Of a stretch of 64,000 nucleotides of DNA, positions 1 to 8,105 are shown in pieces. The stretch is from positions 1 through 64,000 of the forward strand of contig NZ_PVTS01000017.1 in assembly GCF_003003035.1 (NCBI RefSeq). Reading direction: 5' to 3'. Numbering within the stretch: the first letter of the stretch is position 1; every line of letters begins with the position of its first letter. The position numbers were made by a program, and so were the translations under genes. The notes under the pieces were generated by a model. The model was not told the origin of the DNA. It saw nothing but the letters and a program-made list of their open reading frames with translations, and ran no database searches. Source of the DNA: Marinilabilia salmonicolor (GTDB lineage Bacteria > Bacteroidota > Bacteroidia > Bacteroidales > Marinilabiliaceae).

Positions 1-94
1 GGGGTCAACATCCGCCGGAATGGCAGTTGTCTTTCATCGTAATTTAAGGTGAAATCTCTCCGGTTTTAGGGGGTCAGCTTGCTCCGGATTATCC
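1..94. mobile_element. Possible remnant of an insertion-sequence end
   Basis: Two similar words lie in direct orientation about 70 bp apart: GGGGTCAACATCCGCCGGAA at position 1 and GGGGGTCAGCTTGCTCCGGA at 69. Repeated GGTCA-N6-CCGGA words resemble the multiple transposase-binding repeats at the ends of IS21-family elements in Bacteroidota; this comparison is from memory. No transposase gene is in the window, so the element would lie to the left. The right-hand word runs straight into a toxin-gene fragment, which fits an insertion that truncated it. Confidence 0.35.
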
Positions 95-189
95 ATATTT
101 GGACAGGTTCTCATGATGAATATGAAACCACCTTCAAAAACAACAAACAAACCATTGAGAAATGGTTAAGAAAACAACAATTGATTTAA
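70..189 (+). pseudogene. Truncated HigB/RelE-like toxin (C-terminal part only)
   Basis: The frame ending at TAA 187-189 reads IHIWTGSHDEYETTF followed by a lysine-rich tail. This resembles the C-terminal end of HigB-type RelE-fold mRNA interferases, which typically carry a W-x-G-[ST]-H-x-[DE]-Y motif. The frame is closed by a stop at 67-69, so only about 39 codons remain and the N-terminal two thirds of the toxin is missing. It overlaps or abuts the HTH antitoxin gene that follows, the order expected for higBA. The break coincides with the insertion-sequence-like repeat. It is probably non-functional. Confidence 0.55.
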
Positions 190-191
190 TA

Positions 192-752
192 ATGGACAAA
201 TTAGCCATAAATAACATCTTGAAAATCCAGTCTCTTTCGGGTGAGTTGGAATTTGAAAGAGCATCATCTTTGTATCTTAAAACAAGAAAACAATCCAAAG
301 AAGATGCCTCCCTGAGTGAAGTACGAGACCATCTGAAAAAATTAATAAAGAAATACGAACAAGAGCACTGGAGTGATGAAGATCAAATAAGTGACGAACA
401 AATAAAAGAAAGTGATTTTGCTGAAGCTTTTGTAAGGAACGAAAATGAGTTTCTTCAAAAAAGGAAGGAGTTAATCAGGAAAAAATTAAAAACCTATAAT
501 CTCAATCAAAATGACCTGGCCAGAATCCTTGGTCATCAGAAAGGTTATATGTCAGAGCTAATTAATGGTTTAAGACCCTTTTCAAAAGACGACATCATTG
601 TTATACACCGTTTACTTAAAATAAATTTGGAAGATTTATTTCCACCATTTATACCGCAAGAACGGGCAATACATATAAAAAGCATTTTGGAAAAACTATC
701 TGCCAGCGGGGTCAAGCTCAGGAAGCAGGACTTGAATCTTGAAACCACTTAA
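192..752 (+). CDS. HTH-domain antitoxin, HigA-like
   Basis: This is an XRE-type DNA-binding protein of about 186 residues. The N-terminal half is charged and helical, with many lysines and glutamates. A helix-turn-helix sits near residues 105-150, containing LNQNDLARILGHQKGYMSEL. This is the layout of HigA antitoxins, which bind HigB and repress their own operon. The longer start at 162 overlaps the toxin fragment. The ATG at 192 lies 2 bp after the toxin stop and is preferred. Because the upstream toxin is truncated, this is likely an orphan antitoxin. A general XRE regulator is the alternative. Confidence 0.65.
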   Translation: MDKLAINNILKIQSLSGELEFERASSLYLKTRKQSKEDASLSEVRDHLKKLIKKYEQEHWSDEDQISDEQIKESDFAEAFVRNENEFLQKRKELIRKKLKTYNLNQNDLARILGHQKGYMSELINGLRPFSKDDIIVIHRLLKINLEDLFPPFIPQERAIHIKSILEKLSASGVKLRKQDLNLETT

Positions 753-863
753 TATCCTTAATTCATTTATCTGAACACTTATTCCCTTATTTGTAATCAG
801 GAGTTCATTCCCCGTACTTCTTGGAATAACTAAAGATTCTTCTCAAGCTACAATTTGACACCT

Positions 864-1019
864 CTACTGCCTATTAACCTAATGATCTAAACCCCTAAAC
901 TCTACTAGCCTATTGACCTATTAACCTAATGATCTAAACCCCTAAACTCTACTAGCCTACTAGCCTACTAGCCTACTAGCCTACTAGCCTAATCCCCTAA
1001 TCCCCTAATCCCCTAAATT
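864..1019. repeat. Octamer tandem repeat (CCTANNNN), array 1
   Basis: The DNA reads in an 8-bp register with CCTA fixed and the next four bases variable: CCTATTAA, CCTAATGA, TCTAAACC and CCTAAACT, then repeated CCTACTAG, then CCTAATCC three times. A composite unit of about 47 bp occurs twice before the pure CCTACTAG run. The array ends 15 bp before the glycosyltransferase start codon. The rest of the gap from 753 shows nothing recognisable. Confidence 0.9.
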
Positions 1020-1034
1020 CTATTCACTAATATC

Positions 1035-2078
1035 ATGAACATCCTCTTTTTGTATACCGAACTCGCCTCCTACTTCCTTGCAGGCGTAAAAGAATTGACG
1101 AAAAATGGCCATTCAGTGCACATCGTGCGCTGGCCGGTAAATAAAGAAGCACCGTTTCAGTTTGATTTTCCGGAGGGGGCTACTGTTTATGAGCGGAATC
1201 ATTACAATAAGGAGGAATTGGTAGAACTTGCCAAAAGCATTCAGCCCGATGTGATTATTTCCAGCGGATGGGTGGACAAAGGATATCTCTCGGTTTGCCG
1301 TTATTTCAAGGGACGCATCCCCACTGTGATGAGCATGGACAACCAATGGCACGGCACTTTAAGGCAGCAGCTAATGCGACTGGCTGCGCCATGGCTATTG
1401 CACCCCGCTTATTCTCATGCCTGGGTACCGGGAGCTCCTCAAAAGAAATATGCACGAAAACTTGGATTCAAAAAACAGCATATACATGAGGGTTTCTATA
1501 GTGCTGATGTAAAACTATTCTCCTCATCAGCAACCGACAGAACAGAGGCAACCTCCTATCCACGCAAGCTGGTTTATGTGGGCCGGTATGTGCGACAAAA
1601 AGGTTTAGACCTCCTCTTCCCTGCCTTTATGGAACTGCAGGCAGAATCACCCAACGAGTGGGAGCTTTGGTGTGCCGGAACAGGGGAGCTTTTTGAACAG
1701 CGACCGCAGCATCCCAAAATCAAACATCTCGGCTTTCTGCAACCCAATGAACTGAAACAAACCCTTAAAGAAACCGGAGTATTTGTCCTTCCCAGCCGCT
1801 TCGAGCCCTGGGGAGTGGTGGTTCATGAAATGGCAGCAGCCGGTTTCCCGATGATTTGTTCCACCGCCATTGGTGGGGCCACCCGCTTTCTGGAAGAAGG
1901 CAAAAATGGTTTTCTATTTGAAAATGAAGACAAAGAAAGCCTGAAAAATGCTTTGAGGCAAATTATGAGTCTCAGTGATAAAGAGCTGAGAGCTATGGCT
2001 GGTCACAGTCACCAACTGGGGATTAGTTATGATCCGGAAATGTGGGCGGGCAAAGTAATTAGGCGAGTAGGGGATTAG
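1035..2078 (+). CDS. Glycosyltransferase family 4
   Basis: A 347-residue GT-B enzyme that would transfer a sugar from a nucleotide-sugar donor during surface glycan synthesis. The N-terminal domain begins MNILFLYTELASY. The C-terminal donor domain has LVYVGRYVRQKGLDLL (near residue 185) and the family signature EPWGVVVHE (near 258), a variant of the GT4 E-x7-E motif. Acceptor and donor cannot be told. Two more glycosyltransferases and an asparagine-synthase-like amidotransferase lie within 30 kb on either strand. The last codons and the TAG stop lie inside an octamer repeat, so the C-terminal tail (RRVGD) is repeat-derived. Confidence 0.85.
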   Translation: MNILFLYTELASYFLAGVKELTKNGHSVHIVRWPVNKEAPFQFDFPEGATVYERNHYNKEELVELAKSIQPDVIISSGWVDKGYLSVCRYFKGRIPTVMSMDNQWHGTLRQQLMRLAAPWLLHPAYSHAWVPGAPQKKYARKLGFKKQHIHEGFYSADVKLFSSSATDRTEATSYPRKLVYVGRYVRQKGLDLLFPAFMELQAESPNEWELWCAGTGELFEQRPQHPKIKHLGFLQPNELKQTLKETGVFVLPSRFEPWGVVVHEMAAAGFPMICSTAIGGATRFLEEGKNGFLFENEDKESLKNALRQIMSLSDKELRAMAGHSHQLGISYDPEMWAGKVIRRVGD

Positions 2079-2135
2079 GCGAGTAGAGATTAGGCGAGTA
2101 GAGATTAGGGGTATAGGAGATTAGGGCAATAGAGA
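2056..2135. repeat. Octamer repeat, array 2 (overlaps the gene 3' end)
   Basis: Runs of TTAGGCGAGTAG and GATTAGG are the reverse complement of the CTACTCGCCTAA units seen at 2881. The array starts inside the glycosyltransferase coding region and supplies its stop codon. It is inverted relative to array 1 upstream, so the gene is bracketed by oppositely oriented arrays. Confidence 0.85.
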
Positions 2136-2310
2136 TACGAGAAGATTCCTCATTCAATGAACTTGAATGAGGAAAATCTCTGTAAAATAAACTAAGATTA
2201 CCTTATTTATTTTAGTTTATTGAACTAAGGAAAAAACGATACTAGTGTTTCTGCTATACAGGTATCACTGTCACAGCAACAAGATAATAACGGAGCAAGG
2301 AAAATATATG

Positions 2311-2468
2311 CTAGTAGGAGTTAGGCTAGTAGGCCAGTAGGACGATAGAGATTTAGTCCATTTCTACTTGCCTAATTTACTACTATCCTAATCCCCTGCT
2401 AGCCTTGACTACTTGCCTACTTGCCTAATTTTCTACTTGCCTAATCCCCTACTAGCCTACTAGCCTAT
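2311..2468. repeat. Octamer repeat, array 3 (orientation switch inside)
   Basis: The left part reads CTAGTAGG and the right part, from about 2365, reads CTACTTGCCTAA, CCCCTACTAGCC. Orientation therefore flips within the array. It ends directly at the 3' end of the four-helix-bundle gene. The stretch 2136-2310 between arrays is AT-rich and has no recognisable feature. Confidence 0.85.
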
Positions 2469-2475
2469 AACCTCT

Positions 2476-2835
2476 CTACAGTTTTTTTCGCTTTTGAGTG
2501 ATTAGAGCAGATATCATCTTTGTTATTTCCAAGGCAAGTCCTTCCAGTTCTTCAAGTTTATCCTTTGAAATAAGCTTCTTATAAAACAACAGATTCAGCA
2601 AGGTAATTGATTCATACAATGAGCCCCTGGAGAAATACAAATAGTTAATATTATCCTTAATACTAAAACGTCCTTCACCTTCAGAGATATTTTGCGGCAC
2701 AGATGCAGCCGCAGCTTCCAGTTGTTCCATAAGTCGGTAATGTCCTTTAATGGACTCAGTAATATCAAGACACCTTTCAGCAAATGTCATCCCTTTTTGC
2801 CAAACCAATAATTTCTTAAAACTAAAATTCTCCAT
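2476..2835 (-). CDS. Four helix bundle protein (S23/IVP family)
   Basis: A 119-residue, all-helical small protein. It matches the family first found in intervening sequences of 23S rRNA genes and since seen as stand-alone genes in Bacteroidota: an N-terminal F-x3-LLVWQKGM segment, then QLEAAAASVPQNISEGEGR near residues 39-57, then a helical C-terminus ending in basic residues. The molecular function of the family is unknown; structures show a pentameric helical bundle. It stands alone between two octamer arrays, with glycan genes on both sides. No rRNA gene is nearby. The family assignment is firm and the role is unknown. Confidence 0.85.
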   Translation of the reverse strand: MENFSFKKLLVWQKGMTFAERCLDITESIKGHYRLMEQLEAAAASVPQNISEGEGRFSIKDNINYLYFSRGSLYESITLLNLLFYKKLISKDKLEELEGLALEITKMISALITQKRKKL

Positions 2836-2880
2836 GGGTTAAAAGTTAAATTTATGCACGTATTGAAAATATTCTAAAAT

Positions 2881-2984
2881 CCTAATCAACTTGCCTACTC
2901 TCTACTCGCCTACTCGCCTACTCGCCTACTCGCCTAATCCCCTAATCCCCTACTCGCCTACTCGCCTAACCCCCTAATCCACTC
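2881..2984. repeat. Octamer repeat, array 4 (supplies the asnB stop)
   Basis: CTACTCGC repeats with interspersed CCTAATCC units keep the 8-bp register. The array extends into the 3' end of the asparagine-synthase gene. The minus-strand TAG at 2960-2958 is part of a GGCGAGTAG unit, and the final residues (RGLGE) are encoded by the repeat. Confidence 0.85.
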
Positions 2985-4820
2985 CTCCAACACCACCAAC
3001 GGCCACACCCTCGAAAACGTCACAGACGCATCTCCCTTCAGGAACCGGCTCCAAATATCCAGCACACCCTTTTCATTAAACAGTTCACGTTGCGCAAGGG
3101 AGCAGATGCGGTCATCTGCATAGCTGTGCATCTCCCCTTTCAGCCAGTCGCGCCACGGAAAGACAAACCCCATTTTAGGACGGTTGACGATGTAATCGGG
3201 CAGCAGGTCAGGCATACTATCTACCAGCAATTTTTTAGGAGAAACGGGTCGTTTTATTTCATCCGGCAGCGATAATACATATTCCGCCAGTTCATGATCC
3301 AGAAAAGGGACTCTCACTTCCAAGGCGTGAGCCATACTCATCTGGTCGCTGTCACGAAGCAGCACATTCTGCATATAGGTAGTCATCTCGGCCACTGAAA
3401 CCCTTGATAACACATTATCGGCCTCCACACTCATATTCTGTTGCTTCAGCCACTCCACAGGATTGTGCAATGGCAGTTTTTCAAGGTTCAGCATTCCCAT
3501 TAACTGGGGATCCATCAGGGCTTGCCGCGATGTGGCAAAAGCCTCTTCAAAGCTGTAATTATTCATTTCAAGCAGCTGCTTCACTTTCAGGGAAGCAATC
3601 CCCGGTTTGAGGGCTGCAAAACTCTGTGCTGCCAGTCTTCGCAATGAATAAGGTAATTTCCACAACCATTTCTTTTTCTCCAGTGCCATCATACGGTTAA
3701 AGATGGCATATCCTCCAAATACCTCGTCTCCTCCAAGTCCCGACAACGCCATGGTGATACCCGCTTCCTTCGTCATCTTTGACACCACCCATGTATTGGG
3801 GCCGTCACCACTGGGATGATCCATTGCTGACAGGGCATCGGGAAGGAAATGCAGAAAATCGTCCGGCTTCAAATGAATCTCATGATGGTTGGTGTTATGC
3901 ATCTTTGCAATATATCTTGCATAAGGTGCTTCAGAAAACTCATCCTCCCAAAAGGTGATATTAAAGGTATCAATCCTGTTATTGGACACCTTCGTCATGG
4001 CTCCCACTACTGCACTGGAATCAATTCCCCCTGAAAGAAACGCGCCGAAAGGCACATCGGCCACCAGGCGCCGCTCCACCGATTCCATAAATAACCGGCG
4101 AACCTGTTTTTTTACCTCCTCGTAACTGTCTGAACTTTTCTTTTGAGCCTTTTCAAACGGATTCCAATAAGTGTCTTCCGTAATTTGATTATCCCGTAAA
4201 TGGTAGCATAATACAGTGCCGGGATTTAGCATTTTCACTTCATCCAGAATGGTATCGGGAGTCTGCACCGTCTGATACCGCAGGAAATCCACCACCGAAT
4301 CACGTTTCAGCTTTTTGGAAACCAGCCCCGAGGCCAACAGAGCCCGTACCTCTGACGAAAAGCAGAAACCTCTTTCGTTATGGCTCCAGTAAACCGGTTT
4401 AATTCCCATCCGGTCACGCACCAACGAAAGCGTCTGCTCCTTCTTATCCCATACGGCAATGGCAAACATTCCGTTGAACAACTCCACACATTTCCGCCCC
4501 ATTTTGCTCCAGGCAGCCAAAACCACCTCACTATCGGTATGCGATTGATATGGATAATCAAACCGACTTCTTAACTCCCGGAAATTATATACCTCCCCGT
4601 TAAAAACCATCACATACCTGCCACATGCCGACTCCATGGGCTGATGCCCGGCATCCGACAGGTCAATAATGGATAAACGCCGATGTCCCAAAGCAACCTC
4701 ATCATCCTGCCAGACACCCTCATCATCAGGCCCCCGGTGCGACAGCCGTCTGTTCATGGCTTTTATCCCGGATTCTTTATCCTTTATTGTTTTTGAAACT
4801 ATTCCGTTTATTCCACACAT
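2958..4820 (-). CDS. asnB: Asparagine synthase (glutamine-hydrolysing)
   Basis: A 620-residue class-II glutamine amidotransferase fused to an ATP-pyrophosphatase synthetase domain. Cys2 (MCGINGIV) is the glutaminase nucleophile. R-GPDDEG near 30, RRLSIIDLS near 47 and FNGEVYN near 73 form the glutamine site. LSGGIDSS near 260-267 is the PP-loop and GLGGDEVFGGY near 358 completes the synthetase site. The enzyme uses glutamine and ATP to amidate aspartate. In polysaccharide loci, homologues amidate sugar acids or other acceptors. Glycosyltransferases on both sides make a glycan role plausible but unproven. The C-terminal tail is encoded by the octamer repeat. Confidence 0.85.
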   Translation of the reverse strand: MCGINGIVSKTIKDKESGIKAMNRRLSHRGPDDEGVWQDDEVALGHRRLSIIDLSDAGHQPMESACGRYVMVFNGEVYNFRELRSRFDYPYQSHTDSEVVLAAWSKMGRKCVELFNGMFAIAVWDKKEQTLSLVRDRMGIKPVYWSHNERGFCFSSEVRALLASGLVSKKLKRDSVVDFLRYQTVQTPDTILDEVKMLNPGTVLCYHLRDNQITEDTYWNPFEKAQKKSSDSYEEVKKQVRRLFMESVERRLVADVPFGAFLSGGIDSSAVVGAMTKVSNNRIDTFNITFWEDEFSEAPYARYIAKMHNTNHHEIHLKPDDFLHFLPDALSAMDHPSGDGPNTWVVSKMTKEAGITMALSGLGGDEVFGGYAIFNRMMALEKKKWLWKLPYSLRRLAAQSFAALKPGIASLKVKQLLEMNNYSFEEAFATSRQALMDPQLMGMLNLEKLPLHNPVEWLKQQNMSVEADNVLSRVSVAEMTTYMQNVLLRDSDQMSMAHALEVRVPFLDHELAEYVLSLPDEIKRPVSPKKLLVDSMPDLLPDYIVNRPKMGFVFPWRDWLKGEMHSYADDRICSLAQRELFNEKGVLDIWSRFLKGDASVTFSRVWPLVVLEEWIRGLGE

Positions 4821-4878
4821 ATTGTTATAGTATTGAACTGATGAGCTGATGAATTAGTGAGCTCCAAATCTAGATAAA

Positions 4879-5009
4879 GTTCCGTAGGAACGACAAATCT
4901 TGTTCACCCGGAATTCATTCCGGGGTTTGTTCAATTTCATGTTCCTTCATCTTGTTACAGATTCTTCGCAAGCTCAGAATGACAATTCTTTTCGCTAATT
5001 TTTCGACTC
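4879..5009. repeat. 130-bp direct repeat, left copy
   Basis: This block begins TTCCGTAGGAACGACAAATC, runs through the GATTCTTCGCAAGCTCAGAA word, and ends in a T-rich stretch. It matches 6046-6176 at roughly 90% by eye in the same orientation. The two copies bracket the DUF3800 gene. The palindrome TTCCGTAGGAA and the GTCATTCTGAGC..GAAGAATC motif are dispersed intergenic words in many bacterial genomes. Confidence 0.85.
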
Positions 5010-5110
5010 ACCTAGTAACTATTCCAACGGCTAAGATAAAAAAGATTCTCCAAAGACATATTGATGCTCTATACACATCTGTCAATGCTCGAAATAGAAA
5101 GATAAATAAA

Positions 5111-5142
5111 TTTGCACTTTCAAAATCAACCCCTTATCTTTG
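5111..5142 (+). promoter_or_regulatory. Bacteroidota-type promoter for the DUF3800 gene
   Basis: TTTG at 5111-5114, 20 bp, then TATCTTTG at 5135-5142. This is a full match to the Bacteroidota sigma-ABfr consensus TTTG-N19-21-TAnnTTTG. It lies about 85 bp upstream of the preferred start codon. Confidence 0.7.
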
Positions 5143-5226
5143 TATTTACAGTTAAGAGGTCTGACCTATTGGACCGTGAGCACATGGTTGCTCCTTAACT
5201 GCTTTTTTATTTATAACCCTCACCCC

Positions 5227-5919
5227 ATGCATTTATTATATTGTGATGAATCCGGAACAACCGCTGACCCCAACCAAAAACATTTTGTATTAGCAGGTGT
5301 TAGCATGTTTGAAAGACAAAGTTACTGGCTTTCCTCCAGACTTGACACCATTGCAGAACGATTTAACCCCGGTGATCCAAACTCACTGGAACTTCATGGA
5401 AATGCTATGCTGGCAGGTCGCAACTTCTGGCGTAGGTTCCCTTTAAAACAAAGAAGTGAAGCAATCAAAGAAGCTTTATCCGCCTTCAACGAATCTCATA
5501 TATCAAATAAATTATTTGCCTGTATTATCAGAAAAGAGGCGGTATCTCCCAATAATCCGGTTCAATTTGCATTTGAACAACTGTGCAGTAGATTTGATCA
5601 TTATTTAATGCGCTTGCATAAAAATGGAGACACACAACGAGGCATTATTATTTTCGACAAATCCACTTATGAAAAAACCATTCAAAATCTAGCAACCGAT
5701 TTCAGAACTATTGGGCACACGTGGGGAGTTGTAAGAAACCTTGCTGAAGTTCCTCTTTTCCTCGATTCAAAAGCATCAAGACTAATTCAACTTGCAGACT
5801 TGGTGGCTTATTCCATTTTTCGAAAATATGAAAAAAATGATGATCAATACTTTGACATTATTTCCAATAGGATTGATTCCGAAGGTGGTGTTATTCATGG
5901 ACTTTTTGAATCCTTATGA
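5227..5919 (+). CDS. DUF3800 domain-containing protein
   Basis: A protein of about 230 residues opening MHLLYCDESGT, the diagnostic N-terminal acidic motif of DUF3800, and ending with a LIQLADLVAYSIF segment that carries the second conserved Asp. The fold is related to RNase H, and members are often in mobile or defence-linked settings; the substrate is unknown. The ATG at 5227 is chosen because the motif should start the chain, and the upstream extension in the same frame is hydrophobic and unconserved. It has its own promoter and is bracketed by 130-bp direct repeats, which suggests it arrived as a cassette. Confidence 0.8.
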   Translation: MHLLYCDESGTTADPNQKHFVLAGVSMFERQSYWLSSRLDTIAERFNPGDPNSLELHGNAMLAGRNFWRRFPLKQRSEAIKEALSAFNESHISNKLFACIIRKEAVSPNNPVQFAFEQLCSRFDHYLMRLHKNGDTQRGIIIFDKSTYEKTIQNLATDFRTIGHTWGVVRNLAEVPLFLDSKASRLIQLADLVAYSIFRKYEKNDDQYFDIISNRIDSEGGVIHGLFESL

Positions 5920-6045
5920 TACCAAATTCCACTTTTCCTTAGGCAAGCATCTCATTAAGCTCTTCAAACTCCCTGCAAGCCCACTGGCATCTTTTCTGGA
6001 TGGAGACTCTTTGCAAGCTGCCATTGACAATTCTATTCCCTCACA

Positions 6046-6176
6046 GTTCCGTAGGAACGACAAATCTTGTTCCCCCTGAATTCATTCCGGGGTTTGTTCA
6101 ATTTAATGTTTCTTCATCAAGTTACAGATTCTTCGCAAGCTCAGAATGACAATTCTACTCGCTTATTTTTCTACTC
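6046..6176. repeat. 130-bp direct repeat, right copy
   Basis: Same block as 4879-5009, differing by scattered substitutions. Its right edge overlaps the 3' end of the next minus-strand gene: the TAG at 6173-6171 is inside the repeat. Confidence 0.85.
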
Positions 6177-7307
6177 CCCCAACAACCTAACATACGACTC
6201 CAAATTCCCTCCATCACTACAAAACATTTCCGCCTTTTTCCCGGCAGCATCACACATCTTCCGCCATTTATCCTCGTCCAGTTCTACCATCTTCCCAATT
6301 TTATCTGCAAATAACGATTCTTCCAAGGGAAGATCGTAGCCACAATTTTCTTTCTCCAATTCCCTCCATGGTGTTTGATCACTAATCAGCACAGGTCTGC
6401 CGGCCGTAAAACTTTCCAGGATCACATGCCCAAAGTTCTCACCTCTCGAGGGAAGAAACAACAAATGATAATCTCCAATGACCTCAGCAACCTTATCGCT
6501 CTCCACCAAACCACGGTATTCAACATGAATATTGGCCGGAAGGGCATCAATAACCATTTTGCAATCGCGCCAGTAAGTTTCATTGTAAATCTGTCCGTAA
6601 AGGTCAAACACAATCTCACCGCCTCCGGTATATTTCTTTAATGCCTCCAGCGCAAACAAAGTATTCTTTTCCGGAGCAATGCGTGCCATGGATACCAGGC
6701 GCAATATTCCTTTCTCCTTGCTTATCTCCTTTGGTTCCGGTAATACCTTGCGGGGCAGATTAGGAGCCACAGCTACAGACACATCCCCAAAGACAGCTCG
6801 TGTATCCTTCTTTTCCTGCTCGTTGGTAGCATGAAAAACCACGCTTTTGTACAAACCCAATACCTTAGCCATTTTAAGAAAAACCCTCTTTTTGGTGCTT
6901 TTCACATTGATAGCGCTGCGGGCCAGCATACCTCTCACCCCCACAATTACTTTGTGTCGCTTAAGAAAAAACAACGGAAGAATAGAAAACCACCAGGAAT
7001 AGATACCATTCACATAAGCCACATCGAAATTGGTCTCTGCAATCAGCCGCTTCATATTTTTGAAAGAAAGTCCCTCTTTCGAAAAGTAATATACTTCAGA
7101 ATCAAAAGGCCCCTCCCCCCAACTGTCTGCCGGTAGTTCATAGGGTTTTGTCTCCATGTAATCCGTATTCCGGGTCACCACTAAAAAGCGATACTCCTCA
7201 CTGAGCTGTTCCATCATATTAGCCATGGAACGCACGGGGCCTCCGGCCTTGTAACCCGGCAAGAACCAATCGATAAAAATCAGTATCCTTTTCTTTTCCT
7301 TACTCAT
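6171..7307 (-). CDS. Glycosyltransferase family 4
   Basis: A 378-residue GT-B enzyme for glycan assembly. It has the WbuB-like N-terminus IDWFLPGYKAGGPVRSMANM (residues 12-31), VRGMLARSAI near 124, the donor-domain segment MARIAPEKNTLFALEAL near 208, and the signature PSRGENFGHVILESF near 287. The GGPVRS motif is typical of family-4 enzymes in exopolysaccharide or O-antigen clusters. The donor is not determinable. It is read from its own TACCTTTG box just upstream. Its stop codon falls in the 130-bp direct repeat. It probably works with the other glycosyltransferases nearby. Confidence 0.85.
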   Translation of the reverse strand: MSKEKKRILIFIDWFLPGYKAGGPVRSMANMMEQLSEEYRFLVVTRNTDYMETKPYELPADSWGEGPFDSEVYYFSKEGLSFKNMKRLIAETNFDVAYVNGIYSWWFSILPLFFLKRHKVIVGVRGMLARSAINVKSTKKRVFLKMAKVLGLYKSVVFHATNEQEKKDTRAVFGDVSVAVAPNLPRKVLPEPKEISKEKGILRLVSMARIAPEKNTLFALEALKKYTGGGEIVFDLYGQIYNETYWRDCKMVIDALPANIHVEYRGLVESDKVAEVIGDYHLLFLPSRGENFGHVILESFTAGRPVLISDQTPWRELEKENCGYDLPLEESLFADKIGKMVELDEDKWRKMCDAAGKKAEMFCSDGGNLESYVRLLGE

Positions 7308-7314
7308 AGCAGAG

Positions 7315-7322
7315 CAAAGGTA
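7315..7322 (-). promoter_or_regulatory. TACCTTTG -7 element upstream of the glycosyltransferase
   Basis: Read on the minus strand, TACCTTTG ends 8 bp before the ATG at 7307. It matches TAnnTTTG exactly. No good -33 TTTG was found at the expected distance, so the call is moderate. It would give a very short leader. Confidence 0.45.
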
Positions 7323-7470
7323 AGAAATTAGTGAATAGTTTGTAGGCAGTAGCCAGTAGTGGGAGCAAAACTAATAATTCAACCACTCCGTGATGCTCTG
7401 TTTAATCTCTCTGTAAAAAGGCAGAAGAGAGAAGGCAGAAGAAAAAAGAGTCAAGGCTAAGAGCGTGACT

Positions 7471-7525
7471 TGTCATTCTGAGTGCCTACCCAAAAAAAGT
7501 TTGGGGAATAATGTGTAAATGACAG
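7471..7525. repeat. GTCATTCTGAG palindromic repeat, copy 1
   Basis: A 55-bp unit starts TGTCATTCTGAGTGCCTACC and ends AAATGACAG, so its ends are inverted. A second copy is at 11140-11195. Fragments of the same word occur near 4965, 6135, 11330 and 12030. Confidence 0.75.
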
Positions 7526-7529
7526 AATT

Positions 7530-8040
7530 GGCTCGTCCCTGAAAGGGGCAAATTTGAGTAACCCCGGATGCAGTCCGGGGTAAAGCAACCCACCACACAA
7601 GCTCCCTGAAAGGGGCCAACAGAAACAAACAAATCCTCATCCGCAAACATACGACACCTTCAGCGTCGGTTTCTTTATTATCACATCTTCTATAAACATG
7701 CGAGCCCTTCAGGCTCCGGTTAATGGATCATCAAAAATGGGTCACATCGGAAAAAATTGAGGCTGAGATTAAGGTTGAGGTCAAGAGAGTGTAAATAAAA
7801 ACACCTTCTAATTGATCATTGATAATTGATAATTAAAAATGTGTCACCCCTGCCGGGGCTTTTCTAAATATTGTAATACCCATTGTTACTGTCGCCCTGC
7901 CGGGGCTGGGCCATCATAAAAGCAGGATTCAAACAACAATTACCTACACCTATGAATTGAATAGCAAAAAAGGCTTGCAAATCCCAGGTGTTCAAAACGG
8001 TCGGATTGCAAATCCGTCCGGACGGGGAATACATAGCAAA
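7530..8040. repeat. Modular hairpin repeat cassette A, copy 1
   Basis: Fills most of the 800-bp gap 7308-8105. In order it has GTCCCTGAAAGGGGC, CCCCGGATGCAGTCCGGGG, a second CCCTGAAAGGGG, CGACACCTTCAGCGTCG, GAGCCCTTCAGGCTC, then TGCCGGGGCT twice. Each word is a short palindrome with a TGAA or TTCA-type loop. The connecting DNA (for example CAAATTTGAGTAA and TCTATAAACATG) is also conserved between copies, so the array behaves as one unit. No coding frame here looks real. Confidence 0.85.
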
Positions 8041-8057
8041 ACAAAAAGAACAAAGAC

Positions 8058-8089
8058 TTTTATCTATAAGTAAAACTTCCCTATATTTG
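8058..8089 (+). promoter_or_regulatory. Promoter for the AAA ATPase gene
   Basis: TTTT at 8058-8061, 20 bp, then TATATTTG at 8082-8089. The -7 element is a perfect TAnnTTTG and the spacing is canonical. The start codon is 17 bp further on. Confidence 0.6.
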
Positions 8090-8105
8090 CGTAAACATTT
8101 TACCT

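Noticed and set aside
864-2984. CRISPR-like array from the repeated octamers
   Set aside because: Units are 8 bp with no spacers; no cas genes in the window.
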